Shown here in pieces: positions 8,110 to 17,267 of a stretch of 34,408 bases of DNA. The notes beneath the pieces are model-generated. The model was not told the DNA's origin and searched no databases. It saw only the letters and a list, made by a program, of their open reading frames with translations. The stretch's first letter is position 1, and every line of letters begins with the position of its first letter. Origin of the DNA: Bacteroidota bacterium (GTDB lineage: Bacteria; Bacteroidota; Bacteroidia; Flavobacteriales; Schleiferiaceae); assembly GCA_003045825.1 (NCBI GenBank), contig PZPA01000012.1, positions 1 through 34,408 on the forward strand, given 5' to 3'. The position numbers were made by a program, and so were the translations under genes.

Positions 8110-8484
8110 TTAGTTGGGTTGAATGCTTACGGTGAACAATGCTTTACATACACGCTTCGCTGTCCTTCCTTTCTTACGTCTACTCACATAAATTTTTAAG
8201 TCGATTGTTCGCTTACCATTAGGCGCAAAGCTGCTCTCCACAAACAGGTCTTCATTCAATTCCGCGGCGCTATACATTTTCACGTCCAATTGTTCGAATT
8301 TCTCTTTAAATGATGCATTTAGAAGCAGCTGTTCCATTCGGCGACTTTTAACTTCATTTAGGATCTGCATCAAATTCCATATGGATAATTCACCATTGGC
8401 ATCGACCATGGACGCTGTGATGTTGTAACTGTCTTTCGTTCTGAGCGGTCCAGTTTTTCTAGCGGTATTGATGAAATTCTTCAT
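8110..8484 (-). CDS. Hypothetical protein, about 124 aa, possibly hotdog-fold
   Basis: I cannot assign a family with confidence. The start is the ATG at 8484 (MKNFINTARK); a longer reading begins at TTG in the terminator T-run. The pattern, ANGELSIWNLMQILNEV followed by a long amphipathic helix, then LFVESSF and TIDLKIYVSRRKKG and a final CKALFTVSI strand, resembles a small hotdog-fold thioesterase-like domain, but no catalytic residues can be named. No signal peptide. Only 14 bases separate the ATG from a terminator hairpin upstream, which leaves no room for a separate promoter, so expression probably depends on read-through of that hairpin. The bidirectional terminator near 8001 closes the unit. 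Confidence 0.7.
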   Translation of the reverse strand: MKNFINTARKTGPLRTKDSYNITASMVDANGELSIWNLMQILNEVKSRRMEQLLLNASFKEKFEQLDVKMYSAAELNEDLFVESSFAPNGKRTIDLKIYVSRRKKGRTAKRVCKALFTVSIQPN

Positions 8485-8497
8485 TCGTTTTTTAATC

Positions 8498-8527
8498 AAA
8501 AAAAAACGCCCTCACAATGTGAAGGCG
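8498..8527 (-). terminator. Attenuator-type terminator upstream of the 124-aa gene
   Basis: In minus-strand RNA, CGCCUUCAC (8527-8519) pairs with GUGAGGGCG (8515-8507) through nine base pairs including one U-G wobble, with a three-base loop, followed directly by nine U's. It sits between a leader and the ATG at 8484 of the gene it would switch off. The wobble makes it a better helix on the minus strand than on the plus strand, which fixes its direction. Confidence 0.82.
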
Positions 8528-8568
8528 CTTCCGTTATAAAATGGGTTTATTGGTCTATATCACTGCCT

Positions 8569-8646
8569 TCACGTATACATATAGCAACCCTTCCACATAT
8601 AATTGCGGTTCTTGAAGTTGACAATATGTTTGGTTGTGTGTTGCAT
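8569..8646 (-). CDS. Candidate 25-codon leader ORF
   Basis: ATG at 8646 to TGA at 8571-8569. The peptide is basic and its last ten residues are aromatic-rich (YMWKGCYMYT, with three Tyr and one Trp). The stop codon lies inside the antiterminator segment GTGAAGGC (8572-8565), so a ribosome finishing or stalling here would mask it. No Shine-Dalgarno site is visible and the predicted transcript start falls at about the ATG, so translation would be leaderless. Real translation is unproven; the ORF could be chance. Confidence 0.4.
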   Translation of the reverse strand: MQHTTKHIVNFKNRNYMWKGCYMYT

Positions 8647-8651
8647 TGAAA

Positions 8652-8687
8652 TAAAAGTAAGTGTTTTTGAGAATTTCAGCTTTCAAA
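8652..8687 (-). promoter_or_regulatory. Candidate promoter for the leader RNA
   Basis: Minus strand reads TTTG (8687-8684), a 24-base spacer and TACTTTTA (8659-8652), one base off TAnnTTTG. The spacer is longer than the usual 19-21. The predicted start is at about 8646. Confidence 0.4.
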
Positions 8688-8720
8688 CGACTGAAAATTA
8701 ACAGAAAAGTCTCTTTTCAT

Positions 8721-10628
8721 TTAATTTCTGCGCCAATCGAGCCAGACTTGCCACATCTCTGCCGGTTTTTTACCCTGCAAATCTTTGTGTAATTTTTTCA
8801 AAGCAGGTCTTGGATTATCCATCCCAGCGAAGAGCTTAAGCGTATTTACACTGCTTTTTCGATACGCATCAAGCATTTGCATTTTTTGGCCTTCCGCGGG
8901 GCCCTTAGGCTGGTAATTCGTAGTATTCAAATTTTGCCAATACCATTCTAAATCCTTGGTGGAGACCAATTTCATGGCTTGTAAAGAAGCATAAACATCG
9001 CCTTTTACACGGTAAAGTTCCATCAGTTGCATGGCTGCATTGCCATTGCGAGGAGCAATCTCAATAACGCGTTCGTATAAATCAATTGCTTCACCAATAC
9101 TGCTGTCGTAGCGTTTTACGGCCGCTAATTGGTTAAGGGATAAAATATGGTTAGGGTGAATGCGCAACGCTTCTATAAATGAAGTTTCCGCTTGTGCTAG
9201 TTTCTTCTCTGAGGGTATCTGTCCATTCGCCGCACGCATGTGGCTAAGACCTTCGAAATAGGCCATGGGATTATTGTAAATGTCCATTTCGAAACAAACA
9301 TTCTGTGCCTTTTCGGCATTGATTTGCATGCTTCTTACATTTCCTGACATGTAGCCGTCTAAGCAGTTTTTTGCTGCACGTTCACCTTGAACGCGGTTTT
9401 GCCCAACATAAAGCGCAAATAATCCCGCTACACCAGCGGATAACATACCCACCATTGCGCTAGTTTTTATTGTTGGTTTAGAATGGGCTACAGCAAAACC
9501 TAAGGCAGTAGCCAGAGGGAGTAACATGGTTGCGCGCTCCAAAGGGAATTCACCGAAGCCATAAACAGTAAAACCTACAATGGTGAGCGAAAAAAATAAG
9601 CCCCCATCGTGTCTTATCGTCTTTGTAAAGCCTAGAACGAGTAGCGCTAGGAAGAGTATAGCACCCGCAATACCCGTTTCACTTAGCATCCACAACAAGT
9701 CGTTGTGTGGTCGAAGAATAGACGTTTGTCCACTCATCACACTTTCATTTGTGCCTTTTAGCCCAGTACCGGGGTATTCTATTTTCCACTGGCCGCCACC
9801 AACACCGGATACAGGCTGGTCCATAAACATTTCCCACGATGCATTCCAGTAGTGTAAACGGCTCTGAATAGTGTCGCTGTTAAATATTTTTTCACTCCCT
9901 GCGGCAAAAATGGCTACAACAATTCCAATAGATATCACGCCCATTGCCAGCAAGCCAATGCTTCGACGTTGTGCATTTCCTTTTAAGGTATAGTAGGCTA
10001 CCGCTACGGCCGTCATGGCGAAAGCACCAAGCCAAACCCCGCGAGTCCTCAAAAGAAGAATGCATAAAATAGCTAGACCAACACTAATTCGTTGCATCCA
10101 TAGACCTAGTGGACCATCCTCTTTTGCATTTAAGGCGAGCGGAACTAGCAATAATAAAGTGGCTGCAGCATAGTTTTTATGGGTGAAAAGTGGTCCATTG
10201 GCCAGGTAGATGTTTGATGCCTTATAGGCCTCAACTAGCGAAGGGAGGATGCTTAATCCGGCGATCAACAACGCGACCTGGGCACCAGTAGCCAGGGCGA
10301 GAATACCACTAGATTTTTCTTTTCGAAATAAGGCAGCGCTTAATTGGACCCAAGTAAACAAAAGAGCGATTCGAGCGCCAAAACCAAGCAACTCTGAGAC
10401 AGCACTGACATTTCCAATCTTCGCCAAGGGAAGGAGGAGTATCAGGATAAAGAGTGCAATACTATTTAGGCCCTCACCACCATGCTTTCGCGTCAAAAAG
10501 CTACCGATGCCACCTACAGCCGCAAGAACCGTAATTCGCAGCCAAAGGCCGATGTCCTGACTGCCGGAATCAACAGCAAGTAGCAGTAGCAGAGGCATGT
10601 AGAAAAAGAGGGAGCGCAAAGACTTCAT
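8721..10628 (-). CDS. O-antigen ligase/polymerase-like membrane protein with C-terminal TPRs
   Basis: 635 aa from the ATG at 10628; a reading to 10646 starts at TTG. Residues from about 8 to 415 contain roughly a dozen hydrophobic segments of the Wzy_C/WaaL type in the inner membrane. The family's periplasmic loop is visible as [14 protein letters not shown] near residue 305, with [10 protein letters not shown] earlier. About residues 460-545 form tetratricopeptide-like repeats (a [20 protein letters not shown] unit, then an [20 protein letters not shown] unit). Such proteins ligate or polymerise O-antigen or other glycans; in Bacteroidota some act as oligosaccharyl transferases, so the glycan and acceptor are open. 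Monocistronic, divergent from icmF, with a TAnnTTTG element just upstream. Confidence 0.82.
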   Translation of the reverse strand: MKSLRSLFFYMPLLLLLAVDSGSQDIGLWLRITVLAAVGGIGSFLTRKHGGEGLNSIALFILILLLPLAKIGNVSAVSELLGFGARIALLFTWVQLSAALFRKEKSSGILALATGAQVALLIAGLSILPSLVEAYKASNIYLANGPLFTHKNYAAATLLLLVPLALNAKEDGPLGLWMQRISVGLAILCILLLRTRGVWLGAFAMTAVAVAYYTLKGNAQRRSIGLLAMGVISIGIVVAIFAAGSEKIFNSDTIQSRLHYWNASWEMFMDQPVSGVGGGQWKIEYPGTGLKGTNESVMSGQTSILRPHNDLLWMLSETGIAGAILFLALLVLGFTKTIRHDGGLFFSLTIVGFTVYGFGEFPLERATMLLPLATALGFAVAHSKPTIKTSAMVGMLSAGVAGLFALYVGQNRVQGERAAKNCLDGYMSGNVRSMQINAEKAQNVCFEMDIYNNPMAYFEGLSHMRAANGQIPSEKKLAQAETSFIEALRIHPNHILSLNQLAAVKRYDSSIGEAIDLYERVIEIAPRNGNAAMQLMELYRVKGDVYASLQAMKLVSTKDLEWYWQNLNTTNYQPKGPAEGQKMQMLDAYRKSSVNTLKLFAGMDNPRPALKKLHKDLQGKKPAEMWQVWLDWRRN

Positions 10629-10643
10629 AAAAATCGATTTGTT

Positions 10644-10651
10644 CAAATATA
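10644..10651 (-). promoter_or_regulatory. -7 element for the O-antigen-ligase-like gene
   Basis: Minus strand reads TATATTTG, a full TAnnTTTG match, 15 bases before the ATG at 10628. No clear TTG at the -33 position. The same DNA lies in the short region before icmF. Confidence 0.5.
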
Positions 10652-10713
10652 ACGAAAGGAATCATTGCCCGATTCTACCTTATCTTAGAGGTCCCAAATA
10701 CTTATCACAGACT

Positions 10714-13700
10714 ATGGAAAACCCGGCTCCGTACGTACCTAAGAACAAGGTGCGGATTGTTACTGCCGCTTCACTTTTTGACGGACATGATGCAGCAATA
10801 AACATCATGCGTCGTATTATTCAAAGCACCGGTTGTGAAGTCATTCATTTAGGACACGACCGCTCCGTTGAAGAAGTGGTAGACACTGCCATCCAGGAAG
10901 ATGCAAACGCCATTGCCATGACCTCTTACCAAGGTGGGCACATTGAATACTTCAAATACATGTATGATCTGCTCCAAGAAAAAGGAGCCGGACACATCAA
11001 AATATTTGGCGGCGGTGGTGGCACCATATTGCCGGAAGAAATAGAAGAATTGCACGCATACGGTATTACCCGATTATACCATCCGGACGACGGAAGAAAG
11101 ATGGGATTACAGGGCATGATCAATGATTTGATCGAACAATCTGACTTTTTAGTGGGCGATGCCTTGCCATCAGATGCAGCGTCGCTTGGCACGGCTTCTA
11201 CGGCAACGATTGCTCGCTGGATCAGCGCAGCAGAGAATTGTGGGGAGCTACATGCTGCGTCACTGAAGGAGGTTTCGGAGAAAGCAGGAGGTATTGCTAC
11301 GCCTATTTTAGGAATCACCGGTACCGGTGGTGCGGGGAAGAGTTCTATGGTCGATGAATTGGTGCGCCGATTCCTCTTAGATTTTCCGGAAAAACGCTTG
11401 GCAGTAGTTTCTGTAGACCCTTCGAAAAGAAAAACCGGCGGTGCTCTGCTGGGAGATCGTATTCGCATGAATGCCATCAAGAATGGAAATGTATTTATGC
11501 GTTCATTAGCCACACGTCAGGCTAACCTTGCATTAAGCGCACACGTTCAAAATGCACTCGATATTCTTAAGGTTGCAGGTTTTGATTTGATTATCCTTGA
11601 AACTTCGGGTATTGGTCAAAGCGATACGGAAATTTTAGACCACAGTGATGCGAGTTTATATGTGATGACGCCGGAATACGGTGCCGCGACACAGCTGGAA
11701 AAGATAGATATGCTCGATTTCGCGGATTTAATTGCCTTGAATAAATTCGACAAACGCGGCGCCTTGGATGCATTGCGTGATGTAAAGAAACAATACCAAC
11801 GCAACCACAATTTGTGGGAGCAGGATCCGGATACCATGCCGGTTTATGGAACCATTGCAAGCCAATTCAATGATCCGGGCACCAATAGTTTGTACAGCGC
11901 AATCATCGCGATGCTGAACGAGAAGGCAAATGCCGGTTTTGATAGCACTTTTACGTTGACTGGGGAGATGAGCGAAAAGATTTTTATCATTCCGCCAAAC
12001 CGAACCCGTTACTTAAGCGAGATTTCAGAAAGTCACCGCATTTACCGCGATCAAATAATGGCCCAGGTAGAGGTGGCGGATAAGTTATATGCGCTGCATC
12101 GTACCATGGAAACTTTGGAGGATGAGGATGTGATCGGCCAATTGCAATTGAGCTTTGATCGTATAAAAATGAATCTTGATCCGCACAACTGGGAGCGTTT
12201 GCAGCAATGGAATGCAACCGTTAAACGTTACAAAGATCCAGTATACACCTTCCATGTTCGAGGAAAAGCGATCAATATAGAAACGCATACCAAGAGCTTG
12301 TCACATACGCGGATTCCAAAAGTTGCACTGCCTAAATACCGCAGTTGGGGTGATGTGTTGCGTTGGCTCCTGTTAGAAAATGTACCTGGTGAATTTCCAT
12401 ACACGGCGGGAATTTATCCGTTCAAAAGAGAGGGCGAGGACCCCACACGCATGTTTGCCGGTGAAGGCGGACCTGAGCGCACGAACAAGCGCTTCCATTA
12501 TGTGAGCCTAGGTCTGCCTGCGAAGCGTTTATCAACGGCTTTTGATAGCGTCACACTTTATGGAAACGATCCCGATCGACGTCCGGATATTTATGGCAAA
12601 ATTGGAAATTCAGGGGTAAGCATTTGCTGTCTTGACGACGCGAAAAAATTGTACAGTGGATTTCGATTGACGGATCCGTCAACTTCGGTATCCATGACTA
12701 TTAATGGTCCGGCGCCCATGCTTTTAGCTTACTTCATGAATGCGGCGATTGATCAAGAATGTGAACACTACATCAAGGAAAATAAGCTTGAAGCAAAGGT
12801 TGAGGCTCTTAAAAAAGCTAAATACGACGAACAAGGTATTGCGCGACCGGCTTACCAAGGTGAACTGCCAGAGGGTAATGATGGTCTAGGTTTACTCCTG
12901 TTGGGGGTGACCGGTGATGAGATTCTCGATGCAAAGACCTATGGCGAAATAAAGTCCAAGACTTTGAATACTGTGCGTGGGACTGTTCAGGCGGATATTC
13001 TTAAAGAAGACCAGGCACAGAACACTTGTATATTCTCCACAGAATTTGCGCTGCGCTTGATGGGCGATGTGCAGAGTTATTTTATTGATTGGCAGGTACG
13101 TAATTTCTACAGTGTCTCCATCTCGGGTTATCATATTGCCGAGGCAGGAGCAAACCCTATTTCTCAATTGGCCTTTACGCTTTCCAACGGTTTCACCTAC
13201 GTGGAATATTACCTGAGCCGTGGCATGGACATCAATAAATTTGCGCCCAACTTGAGTTTCTTCTTCAGCAACGGAATTGATCCTGAATATGCAGTGATCG
13301 GTCGCGTGGCTCGACGAATATGGGCCAATGCCATGAAGAATAAATATGGGGCAGATGCGCGCTCGCAGATGTTGAAATACCATATCCAAACCTCCGGGCG
13401 TAGCTTGCATGCGCAAGAGATCGATTTCAACGACATACGCACCACCTTACAAGCGTTGTATGCGATTTACGATAACTGTAATTCTCTGCACACTAATGCT
13501 TACGATGAGGCGATCACGACTCCGACAGAGGAGAGTGTGCGTCGCGCCATGGCCATCCAGTTGATCATTAACAAAGAATTGGGGCTTACCAAGAATGAGA
13601 ATCCTATTCAAGGCGCCTTTATCATTGAAGAGTTAACAGATTTGGTAGAGGAAGCGGTATTGTTAGAATTTGACCGTATCACAGAACGTGGTGGCGTATT

Positions 13701-14076
13701 GGGAGCCATGGAAACCATGTACCAGCGCGGAAAGATTCAAGAGGAGAGCATGCATTATGAAATGCTGAAACATACCGGCGAATTCCCTATTGTAGGGGTG
13801 AATACCTTCTTGAATAAGAAAGGTTCTCCAACGGTCTTACCAGCGGAAATCATTCGTGCTACGGCGAACGAAAAAGAATACCAGATTGAAATGCTCGAGC
13901 GTCTTATACAGGCGAAAGGCAAGTTGAACGATGAGATGATAGGTGCTTTGCAACATGCAGCCATTCAAAATGAAAATATATTTGACGTCTTGATGGAAGC
14001 TGCCAAGCATTGCTCACTGGGACAGATTACCAATGCGCTGTTCGAAGTTGGTGGACAGTATAGAAGAAATATGTAA
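10714..14076 (+). CDS. icmF: Fused isobutyryl-CoA mutase (B12 domain, G-protein chaperone, mutase)
   Basis: 1120 aa from the ATG at 10714; the upstream reading to 10639 begins at TTG and overlaps the opposite promoter. The enzyme interconverts isobutyryl-CoA and n-butyryl-CoA with adenosylcobalamin. Domains in order: B12-binding ([11 protein letters not shown], axial ligand H25; [14 protein letters not shown]), MeaI-type GTPase (Walker A GTGGAGKS at 203-210; [13 protein letters not shown]), helical linker, then the TIM-barrel substrate domain from about residue 545. This order is that of IcmF. At the two positions that separate the families, methylmalonyl-CoA mutase Tyr89 is F581 (TRMFAGEGG) and Arg207 is Q769 ([10 protein letters not shown]), as in isobutyryl-CoA mutases. 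An insert of about 45 residues lies around 690-735. xth begins immediately after its stop. Confidence 0.93.
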   Translation: MENPAPYVPKNKVRIVTAASLFDGHDAAINIMRRIIQSTGCEVIHLGHDRSVEEVVDTAIQEDANAIAMTSYQGGHIEYFKYMYDLLQEKGAGHIKIFGGGGGTILPEEIEELHAYGITRLYHPDDGRKMGLQGMINDLIEQSDFLVGDALPSDAASLGTASTATIARWISAAENCGELHAASLKEVSEKAGGIATPILGITGTGGAGKSSMVDELVRRFLLDFPEKRLAVVSVDPSKRKTGGALLGDRIRMNAIKNGNVFMRSLATRQANLALSAHVQNALDILKVAGFDLIILETSGIGQSDTEILDHSDASLYVMTPEYGAATQLEKIDMLDFADLIALNKFDKRGALDALRDVKKQYQRNHNLWEQDPDTMPVYGTIASQFNDPGTNSLYSAIIAMLNEKANAGFDSTFTLTGEMSEKIFIIPPNRTRYLSEISESHRIYRDQIMAQVEVADKLYALHRTMETLEDEDVIGQLQLSFDRIKMNLDPHNWERLQQWNATVKRYKDPVYTFHVRGKAINIETHTKSLSHTRIPKVALPKYRSWGDVLRWLLLENVPGEFPYTAGIYPFKREGEDPTRMFAGEGGPERTNKRFHYVSLGLPAKRLSTAFDSVTLYGNDPDRRPDIYGKIGNSGVSICCLDDAKKLYSGFRLTDPSTSVSMTINGPAPMLLAYFMNAAIDQECEHYIKENKLEAKVEALKKAKYDEQGIARPAYQGELPEGNDGLGLLLLGVTGDEILDAKTYGEIKSKTLNTVRGTVQADILKEDQAQNTCIFSTEFALRLMGDVQSYFIDWQVRNFYSVSISGYHIAEAGANPISQLAFTLSNGFTYVEYYLSRGMDINKFAPNLSFFFSNGIDPEYAVIGRVARRIWANAMKNKYGADARSQMLKYHIQTSGRSLHAQEIDFNDIRTTLQALYAIYDNCNSLHTNAYDEAITTPTEESVRRAMAIQLIINKELGLTKNENPIQGAFIIEELTDLVEEAVLLEFDRITERGGVLGAMETMYQRGKIQEESMHYEMLKHTGEFPIVGVNTFLNKKGSPTVLPAEIIRATANEKEYQIEMLERLIQAKGKLNDEMIGALQHAAIQNENIFDVLMEAAKHCSLGQITNALFEVGGQYRRNM

Positions 14077-14841
14077 ATGAAATTACTCTCGTTTAATGTC
14101 AATGGCGTGCGCGCCGCAGCTGGAAAAACTTTAATTGAAGACCTACACGAATTGGACTGTGATGTCGTGGGATTGCAGGAGACCAAGGCTACGCCGGAGC
14201 AAGTGAAGGAAGCTTTGGCAGAGTTGAAGGGCTATCATATCTATGCCTTTAGCGCGGAGAAGAAAGGGTACAGCGGTACGGCTATTCTGTCTAAAGTAGA
14301 GCCATTATCGGTAACGATGGGCATTGGCATTGGGGAGCACGATAATGAAGGTCGTGCCATTACCGCAGAATACGAGGATTTCTACTACGTGACCACCTAC
14401 GTCCCAAATTCGAGTTCAGGTTTAAGACGCCTGGATTATAGGACTCGAGAATGGGATGTAGCTTTCTTAGCCTATTTAAAGAATTTAGAGGAGAAAAAAC
14501 CCGTAGTGGTTTGTGGCGATTTAAACGTGGCGCATCAGGAGATAGACTTGAAGAATCCAAAATCGAATTACAACAAAACACCAGGCTATACACAGGCTGA
14601 GATCGACGGCATGACGACGATGATTGAAGCAGGTTTTGCAGATACCTTCCGAACGCTTTACCCAGATACGATTAAGTACAGCTGGTGGAGTTACCGTGGC
14701 GGTGCTCGTTCTAAAAACGTGGGCTGGCGCTTGGATTACTTCATGGTCAGTGCAGGATTCATGGACCGAGTACAGGATTCACAAATCTTGAACGAGGTAA
14801 TGGGTAGCGACCACTGTCCAGTAATGCTGGTCCTTAAGTAA
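14077..14841 (+). CDS. xth: Exodeoxyribonuclease III
   Basis: 254 aa enzyme of the endonuclease/exonuclease/phosphatase fold that cleaves at abasic sites and degrades 3' ends in base-excision repair. Catalytic motifs are all present: N7 in SFNVNGVRAA, the metal-ligand Glu in VVGLQETKA, GDLNVAHQEIDLKNP with its Asp and Asn, GWRLDYFMVS, and the terminal GSDHCPVML His. The ATG directly follows the icmF TAA with no gap (TAAATG), so translation by re-initiation is likely even though the two functions are unrelated. It converges on the M1 peptidase gene with no intergenic base. Confidence 0.96.
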   Translation: MKLLSFNVNGVRAAAGKTLIEDLHELDCDVVGLQETKATPEQVKEALAELKGYHIYAFSAEKKGYSGTAILSKVEPLSVTMGIGIGEHDNEGRAITAEYEDFYYVTTYVPNSSSGLRRLDYRTREWDVAFLAYLKNLEEKKPVVVCGDLNVAHQEIDLKNPKSNYNKTPGYTQAEIDGMTTMIEAGFADTFRTLYPDTIKYSWWSYRGGARSKNVGWRLDYFMVSAGFMDRVQDSQILNEVMGSDHCPVMLVLK

Positions 14842-17265
14842 TTATTGCAGCGTAAATTTCGTTGTACCTGCCTCACAGATGAACAGGTAGGTACCTGCGC
14901 TACAGTGTTCTGGTAGTCTCAATTCGCTAGTGCCGTTGGTTTGCGCGAGGGTACCTTGATCTATAATTTTCCCTTGAGGATCACTGATTTGATAATCAAG
15001 ATTACTAGCACCGATATTGGTTTCAACTTTCAAGATGCCATTGGTCGGGTTAGGGAAGATTTTCAATCCATTGATACTGCCATCCTCAACGCCAATATTG
15101 GCGGTGTTCATGATGAAGTAGTAACGTGCAACATGCTGAGGTGTGAAGGTTATATTTCCCACACCGGTATTGCCCAAAGCTTGTGTTGAAGCATTTGAAA
15201 TGGGCACGCCTGTTTTCCATTTAAGATTTGGGCTTTCCCCAATGGTCATCTGACTCCCGGGTGAGCCATTTAAATCGCTGTCTAGGCCGCCAGTATTTGC
15301 GTTCGTATTGAAGGAGATAGTTACCTCGAAAGGCAATTCTGTCGCATAATCAATGGGTGGATCATGGCTTCCTTCATACCCAATAAAGTAAAAATGATCG
15401 CGACTGGTTGTACCATTGTTTGGATAGTTGCCTTCAGTGTAGTGGTGCCAAACGTAGAATGTACCGTTAAGTCCGGCTGTATTTGGTTTAGGCGTAACCT
15501 TTACGCCAGTTTTAGGTAATGTTTTGGTACCATTTAGCTCTGCCCAAGTGAAAGTATCATAGACTGAGGTACCCAAAGATTCAGCACTGTCGTTGGTGCT
15601 CAACCAATAATCTTGTCCTGCACCTAAAGGAATGGATTGAGCGGTAAATGTGAGATCTGAACTAGACGCTGTAAAGAAAGCAGCGTTTCCTAATTCCTCT
15701 TTACCACTGAAACCATAGTTGTAGCTGTGTTTGTATACAACAATTGGTGTAGTCTTTTGGGTAGCACTATGATTCCCTGTGTGTGCACTCAAGTGGTGAA
15801 TGTTTACTTGTTTAGTTGAATTGGCCCAATTGGCATTCGCTGGATAATTCAACTCTACCCAAGCACCGTGATACCCGGGATGGTAGATCCAATCGTCCCA
15901 AAAATCGTCCAAATCCACACCTGTTGAATTCTCAAAGGATTCCTTAAAGCTGTTCGCATCGTAATTGCCAAAGGTGTTGGTGGCAATGAGTTGTTTTACC
16001 GCATGGCTGAAAAGGCTATCGCCTAAAAATTCACGAAGGTTATGGGCGACCATTGCGCCTTTTTGATAGGTATGGGTGCCGTAGGTTTGATTCTGGTTGA
16101 CGCCGCTCAATGCAAGATGTCCACCATCATTTTGCCTGGCTTGCTTCAATACAAGGGCTTGGTTGTTTTGTACTGTGTTCACGTACTGCGCTCGCCCGTA
16201 TACTTTCTCCTCATAGAAGTGCGAGCCAAATTCAGCAAAGCCTTCGTTGATCCACATATCTTCTGCAGTTTTAGTCGTCACCGCATTCCCAAACCACATG
16301 TGCGCCAGCTCATGTGCGATGATGTCTTCGCCGCTAAGGTTGGCGTTGGCCAGAGTACGTGGCAAATGAATCATACCTGCATGCTCCATAGCACCTGTGA
16401 TCGTCATGGCATAGCCGACTTTCTCAAAGACATAGGAGCCGAACTCCTCGACAAAGGCATCATAGATAGCATTAAGGTGTACAAAGCCCGCGGTCATATT
16501 GGCAGTATCCTGCGCACGGCCATAGAGCTCGAACGATTTTCCTGCGTGTGTCCAGCTTTGTTTATGGTAATCTGAGACTGCAAGACTTACCAGATAAGAG
16601 GGGAGAGGTGCTTGACCTTCCCAATGCCACACCAAATCACCTGAGGTTAGCGTATCAACGGAGGTGAGAATGCCGTTGCTTACACCGACCTTTCCAGAGG
16701 GCGTAGTGATGTTCATTTCTTCGAGGGTGCATTTCTCAACAAAATTGTCAAAACAAGGGAAGAGACTTCGGCCGTAAACATGAGGATTAGCAGCGAACCC
16801 TACGCCTAAATTATAATCATAGGCGCCATCGTGATGTATGCCGCCCCAGCCGCTTCCATCTTTCGTAGTGCTGCCTTGGTAATAAATGTCCCAATGCAGA
16901 ATGCTCCCAGCAATGGCATTATGGGTTACAATCAAATGCTCCCCTTTCTGCACAAAAGAAAGAGGTCCCGAGGAGCTAATGACGCTGTCCACGGTGAATC
17001 CTAGTAAGTCAAAACGGAGCTTCGAGAAATTTATCTTCACTCCGATCTGATAGGAGGCTTTTCCTGATAGTTGCTGGTTTGTGAATGCCGTGGTATTAAT
17101 ATCTAGTTGCAGTTCTACTAAGTCTGCCGTATCCGATCTAGAATTGTAATTAATGGACGTAGTGCTTTGTTGAGCAACAGGCGCATATTTGGTGCTTTGG
17201 CAATTGAATTGCCCGTAAAGCACATTACAGCACATGACTAATAATCCAACTACGATTCCCCTCAT
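14842..17265 (-). CDS. Secreted M1-family aminopeptidase with type IX sorting domain
   Basis: 807 aa zinc metallopeptidase. A signal peptide covers about residues 1-19 (MRGIVVGLLVMCCNVLYGQF). The N-terminal beta domain is followed by the catalytic domain with GAMEH (in TITGAMEHAGMIHL) and the zinc site HELAHMWFGN: H318, E319, H322 and E341 (WINEGFAEF). The catalytic Tyr is in HTYQKGAMVA. A region rich in Asn, Thr and Gly follows, and from about residue 733 a type A sorting domain for the type IX system (LKIFPNPTNG, then a GTYLF strand near the end). It should be exported across the outer membrane and cleave N-terminal residues from peptides. Two bases separate it from rlmB upstream, so it is probably the last gene of the ung-rmuC-rlmB run. 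Confidence 0.93.
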   Translation of the reverse strand: MRGIVVGLLVMCCNVLYGQFNCQSTKYAPVAQQSTTSINYNSRSDTADLVELQLDINTTAFTNQQLSGKASYQIGVKINFSKLRFDLLGFTVDSVISSSGPLSFVQKGEHLIVTHNAIAGSILHWDIYYQGSTTKDGSGWGGIHHDGAYDYNLGVGFAANPHVYGRSLFPCFDNFVEKCTLEEMNITTPSGKVGVSNGILTSVDTLTSGDLVWHWEGQAPLPSYLVSLAVSDYHKQSWTHAGKSFELYGRAQDTANMTAGFVHLNAIYDAFVEEFGSYVFEKVGYAMTITGAMEHAGMIHLPRTLANANLSGEDIIAHELAHMWFGNAVTTKTAEDMWINEGFAEFGSHFYEEKVYGRAQYVNTVQNNQALVLKQARQNDGGHLALSGVNQNQTYGTHTYQKGAMVAHNLREFLGDSLFSHAVKQLIATNTFGNYDANSFKESFENSTGVDLDDFWDDWIYHPGYHGAWVELNYPANANWANSTKQVNIHHLSAHTGNHSATQKTTPIVVYKHSYNYGFSGKEELGNAAFFTASSSDLTFTAQSIPLGAGQDYWLSTNDSAESLGTSVYDTFTWAELNGTKTLPKTGVKVTPKPNTAGLNGTFYVWHHYTEGNYPNNGTTSRDHFYFIGYEGSHDPPIDYATELPFEVTISFNTNANTGGLDSDLNGSPGSQMTIGESPNLKWKTGVPISNASTQALGNTGVGNITFTPQHVARYYFIMNTANIGVEDGSINGLKIFPNPTNGILKVETNIGASNLDYQISDPQGKIIDQGTLAQTNGTSELRLPEHCSAGTYLFICEAGTTKFTLQ

Positions 17266-17267
17266 TT

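Larger units (their letters stand above)
8498..8646 (-). ncRNA. Candidate structured leader RNA with terminator/antiterminator switch
   Basis: About 150 nt of minus-strand RNA from the predicted promoter to the terminator. A hairpin formed by CUAUAU (8584-8579) and AUAUAG (8560-8555), extendable by GGU (8589-8587) with ACC (8554-8552) across a two-base bulge, displays the segment GUGAAGGC (8572-8565) in its loop. That segment is perfectly complementary to GCCUUCAC (8526-8519), the 5' arm of the terminator, and nearly identical to the 3' arm GUGAGGGC. The two pairings exclude each other. This could be a cis-acting attenuator or riboswitch, or the terminator of a free small RNA. It is not one I recognise. 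Confidence 0.55.

Noticed and set aside
10639-10713. N-terminal extension of IcmF starting at TTG
   Set aside because: The first ATG at 10714 gives the family's start, and the extension overlaps the opposite-strand promoter element.
10652-10713. Promoter for icmF (TATCTTAG at 10681)
   Set aside because: Two mismatches to the -7 consensus and a 13-base spacer to the nearest TTG; too weak to call.
12892-13416. 174-aa antisense frame within icmF
   Set aside because: Shadow frame in a conserved coding region.
16370-16400. M1 peptidase has GAMEH rather than GAMEN
   Set aside because: Several Bacteroidota M1 enzymes have this form; the zinc and Tyr residues are intact, so I see no loss of function.
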